DNA of 63,104 nucleotides from Terrisporobacter petrolearius (GTDB lineage: Bacteria; Bacillota; Clostridia; Peptostreptococcales; Peptostreptococcaceae): the NCBI RefSeq assembly GCF_020748185.1, contig NZ_JAHZMO010000017.1, positions 1 through 63,104 on the forward strand, in the 5' to 3' direction. The notes under the pieces are model-generated. The model was given only the letters and a program-made list of their open reading frames with translations, was not told where the DNA came from and did no database searches. Positions 17,156 through 24,570 of the stretch are shown here, one piece after another (the first letter of the stretch is position 1; the number at the start of each line of letters is the position of its first letter). A program made the translations under genes and the position numbers.

Positions 17156-19330
17156 ATGAGGAAAAAAATAATATCATTATTATTATTAATCATGATATGT
17201 ATTGGAGTTATTCCAAATTATTCCTTTGCAGCAGAAGAAGGTAAAGTCATCTATATAAGCATGAATAGGGCTAATATAAAAGACTTACAAAGAATACCTA
17301 TTCTAAAAGAAAAACTAAGCAAGAGTGGATATATTGGTTTAATGAATACTAGAGGTGATCAAGGAAATGACGATGCAAGATCATATGCTAGTATAGGTGC
17401 TGGGTGTAGAGCAAATGTAGTTAATAACGAAGCTATATCTTTTGAAAATCTAAATGATGAAAATAGTAAAATATACAAGGCATCTACAGGAGAAAATCCA
17501 AAAGGTATAAATAACCTAGCGATCAATAAGTCTATTAATAACAATATTGAAAGTGGAAGTTATGGTTCTACATTAGGACTACTTGGTCAAACATTATCTG
17601 ATAATAACAAAAAGGTAGCACTATTAGGTAATAGTGATATTGTAGAAAATAATCAACTAAAAAAAATAAGAAATACAGGATTAATATGTATGGACACTTC
17701 AGGTCGTGTAGACTCTGGAAATGTGGATAATATTACTGTAAAAGATTTAAATATGCCCTATGGATTAAGAACAGACTATGACAAATTAACTGCTGACACT
17801 AAAACATATTATAAGAGCAGTGATGCTTTGTTTGTAGAACTTGGAGATACATATAGACTAGATGAGTACAAATTAAATTTAAATGAAAATACATATAACA
17901 AAACAAGAAAGCAAATTTACTTTTATATAAATACATATTTAAAAGAAGTATTTAATATGATAGGTGAAAATGATGTTGTGTATATTGTAAGTGAGTCTCC
18001 GAGTACTCTAGACTATAATAATAAAAGACGTCTAGCCCCTGTTATTAAATTTTCTGATAATAAAAAAGGATTATTAGAAAGTGCAACAACAAGAAGAGAT
18101 GGAATAATAGCTAATTTAGATTTAGGTGTTGATATTTTAAGTGAGTTCGGCCTAAAAAATGAAGCTATGATAGGAAGAACATTAAACAATATTGAAAAAG
18201 ATGATAATATAAATTACCTAACTTCACAATATGAAAAAATAGTCTCAATAAATAATATAAGAGCTACTGTTGTAAATACTTTTGTGGGAATTGTTTCTGC
18301 ATCATGGGTAATAGCAATGTTAGCCTTACTATGCAAGGATAAATTACCTCACAAAGAAAAAATATTCGTAATATTAAAAGAGTTAATTAAGTTAGGATTG
18401 ATAATGCCTTTAACCTTGTTACTATCACCCATATTTAATTTTAAGAGTCAATTAGGATTAGTAAGTGGTGTTGTAACAATGACAATTTTACTTTATTTAT
18501 CAGGACGATTACTCTTTAAAGACAATGATATTAAACAAATGGGATATTATGCATTTCTTACAATAGCTTTAATAGTTCTTGATTCAATTATAGGAACACC
18601 TCTTATGAAAAATTGCATAATGAGTTATGACGCAATAGTCGGAGCTAGATATTATGGAGTTGGTAATGAGTATGAAGGAGTAACAATAGCAAGTGCAGTA
18701 TTTGCCCTATCTGTACTTCTTAATTACAAAAAAATACCAAAGTGGTTTACCATAGTTTTATCAGTTGTAATACTGATTACAAGTGCATTTCCTTCAATGG
18801 GGGCAAATGTTGGAGGTGCCATATCTGAATGTATAGCATATCTATTATTTATTATGCTAATATTTGATGTTAAGTTAGACTTCAAAAAAATCATGATATT
18901 AGGACTATCAGCAATTGTATTGGTTTTAATATTTGCAGGATTAGATTTAATGTTAGGTATGGAGTCTCATTTAGGAGTATTTACTCAACAAATATTACAA
19001 GAGGGACCACAAGCTATATTTAATACATTTGGTAGAAAAATATCTATGAATTTAAAGCTAGCTAAATCATCTGTGTGGGTAAATATATTACTAGTAGGAA
19101 TCGCTGTAATTGGTATATTCATATTTAGACCATCTAAACATATGAAAAATATATCCAATAAATATCCAATGATATTTAAAGGATTTATTGCATCTATGGT
19201 AGGATCCTTAATAACATTGTTAGTTAATGATTCTGGAATAGTAGCAGCTGCTACAGCATCCATATATATATTAATTCCAATATTAATCATAAGCATTAAC
19301 ATGATAATTTTTAATGATAAAATAGAATAG
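17156..19330 (+). CDS. exported alkaline-phosphatase-like / multi-pass membrane protein, copy 1 of tandem pair
   Basis: 724 residues, function not known. A signal peptide (1-24, cut near SFAAEEG) is followed by an extracytoplasmic domain (about 25-365) and about ten membrane helices (about 370-720). In the ectodomain GLMNTRGDQGNDDARSYASIGAG (split motif: N near 63, IGAG near 81) and TRRDGIIANLDLGVDIL near 318 resemble parts of alkaline-phosphatase/sulfatase-superfamily proteins, by inference only; a full metal-ligand set was not identified. Membrane-part motifs: GARYYGVGNEYEG near 495, MGANVGGAISE near 547 and NDSGIVAAATA near 690. It starts 17 nt after ireB, in the alaS operon, and ends at its own terminator. 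The paralogue follows at 19662. Confidence 0.8.
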   Translation: MRKKIISLLLLIMICIGVIPNYSFAAEEGKVIYISMNRANIKDLQRIPILKEKLSKSGYIGLMNTRGDQGNDDARSYASIGAGCRANVVNNEAISFENLNDENSKIYKASTGENPKGINNLAINKSINNNIESGSYGSTLGLLGQTLSDNNKKVALLGNSDIVENNQLKKIRNTGLICMDTSGRVDSGNVDNITVKDLNMPYGLRTDYDKLTADTKTYYKSSDALFVELGDTYRLDEYKLNLNENTYNKTRKQIYFYINTYLKEVFNMIGENDVVYIVSESPSTLDYNNKRRLAPVIKFSDNKKGLLESATTRRDGIIANLDLGVDILSEFGLKNEAMIGRTLNNIEKDDNINYLTSQYEKIVSINNIRATVVNTFVGIVSASWVIAMLALLCKDKLPHKEKIFVILKELIKLGLIMPLTLLLSPIFNFKSQLGLVSGVVTMTILLYLSGRLLFKDNDIKQMGYYAFLTIALIVLDSIIGTPLMKNCIMSYDAIVGARYYGVGNEYEGVTIASAVFALSVLLNYKKIPKWFTIVLSVVILITSAFPSMGANVGGAISECIAYLLFIMLIFDVKLDFKKIMILGLSAIVLVLIFAGLDLMLGMESHLGVFTQQILQEGPQAIFNTFGRKISMNLKLAKSSVWVNILLVGIAVIGIFIFRPSKHMKNISNKYPMIFKGFIASMVGSLITLLVNDSGIVAAATASIYILIPILIISINMIIFNDKIE

Positions 19331-19336
19331 ATATTT

Positions 19337-19369
19337 AAATTAGCCAGAATTTAATTCTGGCTAATTTTT
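19337..19369 (+). terminator. terminator after copy 1 of the duplicated membrane gene
   Basis: AATTAGCCAGAAT / ATTCTGGCTAATT with a 3-nt loop and TTTTT. It is nearly identical to the terminator after copy 2 at 21850, so the terminator was part of the duplicated unit. Confidence 0.9.
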
Positions 19370-19563
19370 AAAAAAATATAAGTATTTTAATAAGAATAAG
19401 TAAATAAAATTGTATTAAAATTATTAAATGATAATTTATAACTATAAAGAGAAGAGTTCAAAAATTTTGTTAATAATTAATGAACAAACATATTTATATA
19501 CATAGTTTTTTATGAAATGAAAAGTAGTTGATTAAATATCTTTAGTTTAAGGGATTTCATAAA

Positions 19564-19644
19564 AAAGACACTACAACAGTAACAAGAAAATAAGAAAGAG
19601 ATGAATTGTTAGAAGAAACTCTCAAGTGTAATTTATCAAAATAG
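19564..19644 (+). pseudogene. ireB relic (3' fragment), left by the tandem duplication
   Basis: From 19564 to the ATG of copy 2 (98 nt) the sequence aligns without gaps to 17058-17155, the end of ireB plus its spacer, at about 84 of 98 identical positions. In the ireB frame the relic keeps the ERDELLEE and LSK segments and the same TAG stop, but the Tyr codon of KYERDE has become TAA (19591-19593) and the first two thirds of ireB are missing. Upstream, 19370-19560 is AT-rich with only vague resemblance to ireB and no gene. The relic shows that the duplication began inside ireB. Confidence 0.88.
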
Positions 19645-19661
19645 AAAGTGGGTCAGTTATA

Positions 19662-21842
19662 ATGATGAAAAAAATAATATCATTATTGTCAGTAGTTATG
19701 ATATGTATAGGGTTTATTCCTAAATATTCCTTTGCAACAACAACAGGAGAAGGTAAAGTTATTTATATAAGTATGAATAGATCTAATATAAATGATTTAC
19801 AAAGAATACCTGCTTTAAAAGAAAAGTTAAGCAAGAGTGGATACATTGGTTTGATGAATACTAGAGGTGATCAAGGAAATGACGATGCAAGGTCATATGC
19901 TAGTATAGGTGCAGGAGGCAGAGCTAATGTTATTAGCAATGGTCCTATTTCTTTTGAAAACTTAAATAAAGACAATGGATTAATGTACAAGTCTGCCATA
20001 GGAAAAAATCCCAAGGGTATAAATAATTTGGATATTAATGCATCTATTAACGTTAACATTGAAAAAGGTAGTTATGGTTCTACACTAGGGGCGCTAGGTC
20101 AAACACTATCAGATGCTGATAAGAAAATTGCGCTTTTAGGAAATAGTGACATAGTAAAAAATAATAATATAGTAAAAATAAGAAATGCTGGGTTAATATG
20201 TATGGATAATTTTGGTAGAGTTAATACAGGTAATGTAGATAATATAAATATAAAAGATTTATCTATGCCTTATGGAATAAAAACAGACTACGAAAAATTA
20301 ATCAAAGAAACTAAATCATATTATAAGGATAATGATGCCTTATTTATAGAATTAGGTGATACATACAGATTAGATGAATATAAATCTAATCTAAATGAAA
20401 AAACTTATAAAGATACTAAAAAAAATGTATATGCCAATATAAATAATTACTTAAGCGAAGTATTCAATATGGTAGGTGAAAATGATGTAGTATATATTGT
20501 AAGTGAATTTCAAAGTAAGTTGGATTACAATAATAAAAGACGTTTATCTCCAGTAATTAAGTTTAGTGATTCTAAAAAAGGATTGCTATCAAGTGCTACT
20601 ACAAGAAGGGATGGTATAATTGCAAATTTAGATTTAGGTGTGGATATACTAAAGGAATTTGGATTATCTAGTAATATTATGATAGGTAGAGCATTTGACC
20701 ATATTGAAAAAAATGATAATGTAAATTATTTATCCAACCAATATGAAAAGATAGTTTCCATAAATAGTGTAAGATCTACTTTAGTTAATGTTTTTGTAGG
20801 GATTGTATCTGCATCAGGTGTAATAGCAATGCTAGCTTTACTATTTAAAAATAAATTATCTTATAAGGATAAAGTATTTACAGTTTTGAAAGAATTTATT
20901 AAATTAGGGCTAATAATGCCTCTAGCATTACTATCTGCACCAATATTTAATGCTAAAACTCAGACTGGTATAATAATAAGTGTTGTAGTAATTAGTATTT
21001 TAATATATTTGTCTGGGCGATTATTATTTAAAAATAGTGATATAAAACAAATGTCATATTATGCTTTACTAACAGTAGGACTAGTAGTATTTGACTCAAT
21101 AATTGGAACATTCTTTATGAAATATAGTGTGATGAGTTATGATGCTATAGTAGGTGCTAGATACTATGGGGTAGGTAATGAATACCAAGGTGTTATTATA
21201 GGAAGCGCCATATTTGGTCTAGCAGTTTTATTAAATAAAGAAAGAATACACAAATGGTTAGTTGGAGTATTATTTATTGTACTATTAATAACAACGGCAG
21301 CACCATTTATGGGAGCCAATGTTGGGGCAGCTATATCTGAATGTGTTGCATTTTTAATATTTATGATGTTGATATATGGTGTTAAGTTAGACTTAAAGAA
21401 AATAATAATAGTAGGTTTTGCAGCGATTTTATTAGTGTTAGGATTTGCTGGGTTAGATATACTAATGGGAACAGAATCTCACTTAGGAGCATTTGTAATG
21501 GAAATACTTCAAAAGGGGCCAAGTGTCATAATATTAACCTTCTCTAGAAAAATTTCAATGAATTTAAAACTAGCAAGGTCTACTGTTTGGGTTAACATCT
21601 TATTAACTGGAATAGCAGTAGTTGGTATATTTATATTTAGACCTTCTAAACATATGAAAAATATATCTAATAAATATCCAATGATATTTAAAGGATTTAT
21701 TGCATCTATGGTTGGATGCGTAGTAACATTACTAGTTAATGATTCTGGAATAGTAGCAGCTGCTACAGCTTCTATATATATATTAATACCAATATTAATT
21801 ATAAGTATTAACATGATAATTTTTAATGATAAAATAGAATAG
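19662..21842 (+). CDS. exported alkaline-phosphatase-like / multi-pass membrane protein, copy 2 of tandem pair
   Basis: 726 residues, paralogue of the protein at 17156 with the same layout: signal peptide (1-25, SFATTTGEG), ectodomain to about 367, then about ten membrane helices. The ectodomain motif reads GAGGRANV where copy 1 has GAGCRANV. The GARYYGVGNEYQG, MGANVGAAISE and NDSGIVAAATA motifs are kept. The last 75 residues are almost identical to copy 1, while the middle membrane segment differs much more. The ATG is followed by a second ATG; the upstream spacer (GTGGGTCA) is copied from the ireB junction. No clear promoter was found in the 290 nt after the copy-1 terminator. Function unknown; the retained open frame suggests it is still used. 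Confidence 0.8.
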   Translation: MMKKIISLLSVVMICIGFIPKYSFATTTGEGKVIYISMNRSNINDLQRIPALKEKLSKSGYIGLMNTRGDQGNDDARSYASIGAGGRANVISNGPISFENLNKDNGLMYKSAIGKNPKGINNLDINASINVNIEKGSYGSTLGALGQTLSDADKKIALLGNSDIVKNNNIVKIRNAGLICMDNFGRVNTGNVDNINIKDLSMPYGIKTDYEKLIKETKSYYKDNDALFIELGDTYRLDEYKSNLNEKTYKDTKKNVYANINNYLSEVFNMVGENDVVYIVSEFQSKLDYNNKRRLSPVIKFSDSKKGLLSSATTRRDGIIANLDLGVDILKEFGLSSNIMIGRAFDHIEKNDNVNYLSNQYEKIVSINSVRSTLVNVFVGIVSASGVIAMLALLFKNKLSYKDKVFTVLKEFIKLGLIMPLALLSAPIFNAKTQTGIIISVVVISILIYLSGRLLFKNSDIKQMSYYALLTVGLVVFDSIIGTFFMKYSVMSYDAIVGARYYGVGNEYQGVIIGSAIFGLAVLLNKERIHKWLVGVLFIVLLITTAAPFMGANVGAAISECVAFLIFMMLIYGVKLDLKKIIIVGFAAILLVLGFAGLDILMGTESHLGAFVMEILQKGPSVIILTFSRKISMNLKLARSTVWVNILLTGIAVVGIFIFRPSKHMKNISNKYPMIFKGFIASMVGCVVTLLVNDSGIVAAATASIYILIPILIISINMIIFNDKIE

Positions 21843-21849
21843 AAAATTA

Positions 21850-21882
21850 AATTAGCCAGGATTTAATTCTGGCTAATTTTTT
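21850..21882 (+). terminator. terminator after copy 2 of the duplicated membrane gene
   Basis: AATTAGCCAGGAT / ATTCTGGCTAATT hairpin (one wobble pair) followed by TTTTTT. Sister of the terminator at 19337. Confidence 0.88.
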
Positions 21883-22003
21883 AAATATAATATAAAATAA
21901 GGTATGAGAAAAATAAAATAAGATAAAATAATAGATGTCCATATTAATTATATTTATGTGAAAATTAAGACGGATGATGATGGCTACATAAAGGAGATAA
22001 AAC

Positions 22004-22429
22004 ATGCTTGATGGAAGAATAATGGGCCTTGATATAGGAGATAAAACTATAGGAGTTGCAGTAAGTGATTTAATGGGATTAACTGCTCAAGGTGTAACAA
22101 CTATTAAAAGAGTTGGCAAGAAAAAAGACATAGAAGAAATTAAAAAGATAATTTCAGAAAAACAAGTAAATAAAATAGTATCAGGATTACCTAAGAACAT
22201 GAATGGTACCGTAGGACAACAAGGAGAAAAAGTTCAAAAATTTTGTGAACTAATAAAGCAAGAAACAAATTTACCAATAGAATTTTGGGATGAAAGATTA
22301 TCTACAGTGGCAGCAGAAAGATCTTTAATTGAAGGTAATGTTAGAAGAGAAAATAGAAAAAAAGTAATAGATATGCTGGCAGCGGTAATAATATTACAAG
22401 GTTACTTAGACTTACAAAGAAATTTCTAA
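22004..22429 (+). CDS. ruvX: putative pre-16S rRNA nuclease / Holliday junction resolvase YqgF (RuvX)
   Basis: 141 residues, RNase H-like fold. [15 protein letters not shown] at 8-22 holds the first catalytic Asp; [15 protein letters not shown] (near 65) and [13 protein letters not shown] (near 92) hold the other conserved motifs and acidic residues, and [13 protein letters not shown] is the C-terminal helix with the last Asp. Family members process the 5' end of pre-16S rRNA (E. coli YqgF); resolvase activity has also been proposed. ATG follows AAAGGAGATAAAAC. In most Firmicutes it directly follows alaS-ireB; here it comes after the duplicated membrane genes and their terminator. Confidence 0.93.
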   Translation: MLDGRIMGLDIGDKTIGVAVSDLMGLTAQGVTTIKRVGKKKDIEEIKKIISEKQVNKIVSGLPKNMNGTVGQQGEKVQKFCELIKQETNLPIEFWDERLSTVAAERSLIEGNVRRENRKKVIDMLAAVIILQGYLDLQRNF

Positions 22430-22448
22430 TAATATTTTAATAATATAT

Positions 22449-22476
22449 TTGAAATTATCTTAGTATAATATATAAT
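22449..22476 (+). promoter_or_regulatory. probable promoter of the DUF1292 gene
   Basis: TTGAAA (22449-22454), 16-nt spacer, perfect TATAAT (22471-22476), 34 nt upstream of the ATG. Confidence 0.55.
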
Positions 22477-22509
22477 ATAAAAAAGAAGAAAGAAATTGAG
22501 GTGATCTAG

Positions 22510-22779
22510 ATGCAAGATAATATAATAAGCTTAATTGATGAAAATGGAGTAGAAAGTGAATTTGAAGTAATATTAACTTTAGAAGCTAATGATAAGGAAT
22601 ATGCTATATTAATGCCTGTTGATGACGAAGATAGTGATGAGGCCTTAGTATTTAGAATAGACCAAGATGAAGAAGGAGAAATGTTAGTTCCTTTAGAAGA
22701 TGATAAAGAGTATGAGATAGTTGTTGATGTTTATAATACATTAATGGACGAAGAAGGACTTAACGACGATGAATTCTAA
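22510..22779 (+). CDS. yrzB: DUF1292 domain protein (YrzB family)
   Basis: 89 residues, strongly acidic (runs such as DDEDSDEA and DQDEEGEM). The family signature is visible: ISLIDENGVESEFEVILTLE at the N-terminus, YAILMPVDDED in the middle. Function is unknown across the family; it usually lies at the end of the alaS-ireB-ruvX cluster as here. ATG follows GAGGTGATCTAG. A strong terminator follows immediately, and a promoter of its own lies between it and ruvX. Confidence 0.9.
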   Translation: MQDNIISLIDENGVESEFEVILTLEANDKEYAILMPVDDEDSDEALVFRIDQDEEGEMLVPLEDDKEYEIVVDVYNTLMDEEGLNDDEF

Positions 22780-22780
22780 T

Positions 22781-22813
22781 AAAAAAGACTACCTTTACAG
22801 GTAGTTTTTTTTT
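22781..22813 (+). terminator. terminator of yrzB
   Basis: ACTACCT (22788-22794), loop TTAC, AGGTAGT (22799-22805), then nine T; the preceding A run also pairs. Confidence 0.92.
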
Positions 22814-22877
22814 ATTCAAAATTAAAAAATAATATATCTAATTATAGAGTTTAATTTTAAAATCACTGGGGAAAATA

Positions 22878-22907
22878 TTGAAAAAAGCAAAGGAGATGAC
22901 AAAATGA
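22878..22907 (+). CDS. possible 9-codon leader ORF upstream of the LCP gene
   Basis: TGGGG (22867-22871) stands 6 nt before a TTG at 22878. The frame runs nine codons to a TGA that overlaps the ATG of the LCP gene as ATGA (22904-22907). The ORF reads across the LCP Shine-Dalgarno AAAGGAGAT. This is a candidate for translational coupling or may be chance; no conservation data are available. Confidence 0.25.
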   Translation: MKKAKEMTK

Positions 22908-23794
22908 AAAAAAAGATTCTAATAAGCATAATACTTATAATAATTTTTCCAATAATATCAAATAACAGTGTTTTTGCTAAAGACATAGATTCTTACACAG
23001 AAAAAGAAATTTATAATATATTATTAATAGGAAAAGATGGTATAGGAGATAAAACTTCTAGAGCTGATACTATGATTATTCTAACTATAGATAATAAAAA
23101 CAAAGCCTTAAAACTTACATCTATAGCTAGGGATACATTAGTATATATACCTGGAAAAGGATATGACAAAGTAAACCACTCTTTTGCATATGGAGGCTGC
23201 GACTTATTACTTAAAACAATAAATTATAATTTTAACCTTAATTTAAAAGACTATGCTGTTGTAGACTTTAAAAGTTTTGTAGATGTTATAAATGTACTAG
23301 GAGGAGTAGAAGTTAATATTGAGGACAGAGAAGTTGATGGACTAAATAAAGTAATAGATGCATGTTATGGATTAGAAATTGAAAATAAGGGTAATAATAT
23401 AGAATATATAACTAGTAGTGGCAATCATTTACTAAATGGATATCAAGCATTAGCTTATTGTAGACTTAGAAAAATAGACAACTGTTTTTATAGGGATGCT
23501 AGACAACGAAGGGTGTTAGAAAGCTTAGCTTATAAACTATCAAAAGTATCAGTTTTTAAATATCCAGAATTGATAAAAATACTACTTAAATATGTAAATG
23601 TTAGCGTATCTCCAGATAAAATTTTAGACCTAGCAATAATATCAAGGGATTTAACTAATTATAAAATAAAACAATTGGAATTCCCTAGTAACGAATATAG
23701 AGAAGACGGAAGGTTAAAACACAATTCACAATATGTAATTAAATGGGGAAAAGACAGGAACTTAAAAATATTACATGAATTTATTTATAACTAA
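22904..23794 (+). CDS. LytR-CpsA-Psr (LCP) family cell wall glycopolymer ligase
   Basis: 296 residues. A hydrophobic N-terminal signal anchor (about 4-24, ending VFAKD) then the LCP domain. LLIGKDG, SRADTMIILTID, SIARDTLVYIPGKGYDKVNHSFAYGG (seen as separate blocks) carry the conserved Asp and Arg that bind Mg and the polyprenyl pyrophosphate substrate. DVINVLGGVEVNI and ALAYCRLRKIDNCFYRDARQRRV follow. LCP enzymes transfer teichoic-acid-like polymers from the lipid carrier to peptidoglycan on the outer face of the membrane. The ATG follows AAAGGAGATGAC. Monocistronic; no hairpin terminator was recognised after it. The two extra Cys residues (near 106 and 185) are not usual for the catalytic site. 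Confidence 0.92.
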   Translation: MKKKILISIILIIIFPIISNNSVFAKDIDSYTEKEIYNILLIGKDGIGDKTSRADTMIILTIDNKNKALKLTSIARDTLVYIPGKGYDKVNHSFAYGGCDLLLKTINYNFNLNLKDYAVVDFKSFVDVINVLGGVEVNIEDREVDGLNKVIDACYGLEIENKGNNIEYITSSGNHLLNGYQALAYCRLRKIDNCFYRDARQRRVLESLAYKLSKVSVFKYPELIKILLKYVNVSVSPDKILDLAIISRDLTNYKIKQLEFPSNEYREDGRLKHNSQYVIKWGKDRNLKILHEFIYN

Positions 23795-23846
23795 GCATAA
23801 TAAATATGGTTATAAAAAAATAAATATATTAATAATTTTCTAAATA

Positions 23847-23875
23847 TTGACATGAGTGAATTTATCATTTACAAT
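23847..23875 (+). promoter_or_regulatory. near-consensus sigma-A promoter of fur
   Basis: Perfect TTGACA (23847-23852), 17-nt spacer, TACAAT (23870-23875). An in-frame ATG at 23856 lies inside the spacer, so it cannot be on the transcript; this supports the downstream start at 23913. No clear Fur box palindrome was recognised. Confidence 0.8.
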
Positions 23876-23912
23876 AATTACAAAAGATTATCAATTGAAA
23901 ACGGGTGGTATT

Positions 23913-24368
23913 ATGTGTAATACAATGGAAAATTTAAAAATTAAATTAAAGGAATCAGGACTAAAAATAACTCCTCAAAGAAGAGCTATAATTAATATTC
24001 TTCTTGATAATGAAAATAGACATTTAAGCAGTGAAGAAATTTATGATTTAGTCAGGGAGAATTGTCCAGAAATAGGACTTGCAACAGTTTATAGAACAAT
24101 GCAGTTATTAGATGAAATTGGAGTAATATCAAAACTAAACTTAGATGATGGATGTATTAGGTACGAAATTAATTTAAATAAATCAGAGACTCATAATCAC
24201 CACCATTTAATTTGTAAAAAATGTGGAAAAATAATTGAAGTTGAAGATGATTTAATGGACAATGTAGAAAAAGAAATACAAAGTGCTTATAAGTTTAAAA
24301 TATTAGACCATGATGTTAAATTTTATGGATTATGTCAAGACTGCAACAAAGATATAAGTTCTAAATAG
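23913..24368 (+). CDS. fur: Fur family ferric uptake / peroxide stress regulator
   Basis: 151 residues from the chosen start. N-terminal winged HTH (LKITPQRRAIINILL, then LATVYRTMQLLDEIGVI), then a metal-binding dimerisation domain with the His cluster HNHHHLICKKCGK and a second Cys pair CQDCN near the end, a structural Cys4 zinc site. The ATG at 23913 follows ACGGGTGG and lies about 32 nt after the likely transcript start; the longer frame from 23856 is excluded because it starts within the promoter. Fur rather than PerR or Zur is the best reading, but these cannot be told apart with certainty by eye. The terminator overlaps the last codons. Confidence 0.88.
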   Translation: MCNTMENLKIKLKESGLKITPQRRAIINILLDNENRHLSSEEIYDLVRENCPEIGLATVYRTMQLLDEIGVISKLNLDDGCIRYEINLNKSETHNHHHLICKKCGKIIEVEDDLMDNVEKEIQSAYKFKILDHDVKFYGLCQDCNKDISSK

Positions 24369-24383
24369 AACTTATATCTTTTT
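24351..24383 (+). terminator. terminator overlapping the 3' end of fur
   Basis: GATATAAGTTC (24351-24361), 6-nt loop containing the TAG stop region, GAACTTATATC (24368-24378), then TTTTT. The left arm encodes the last residues of the protein. Confidence 0.9.
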
Positions 24384-24570
24384 ACTTTTGTTGATTTTGT
24401 ATATTAAAAAAGTATTTTATCTAGATAATGGATAAAAGTATTTTAAATATACTTAAAATATAAGGAAATTTATGATACAATAAACTTAGTTGGTAAAAAG
24501 TGCGTGATTTAATATTATTTTTATATGCAACATTAAATTGAAAATTGAATAGACAGAGGAGATGATGCAA

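Noticed and set aside
22861..22880. Repeated TCA-x-TGGGGAAA words (22862, 45031, 51882) as a dispersed element
   Set aside because: At 45031 it is just a Shine-Dalgarno before ribF; the other contexts differ, so a shared element is not supported.
23856..23912. Upstream in-frame start of Fur
   Set aside because: ATG 23856 lies between the -35 and -10 boxes of the fur promoter; no transcript would carry it.
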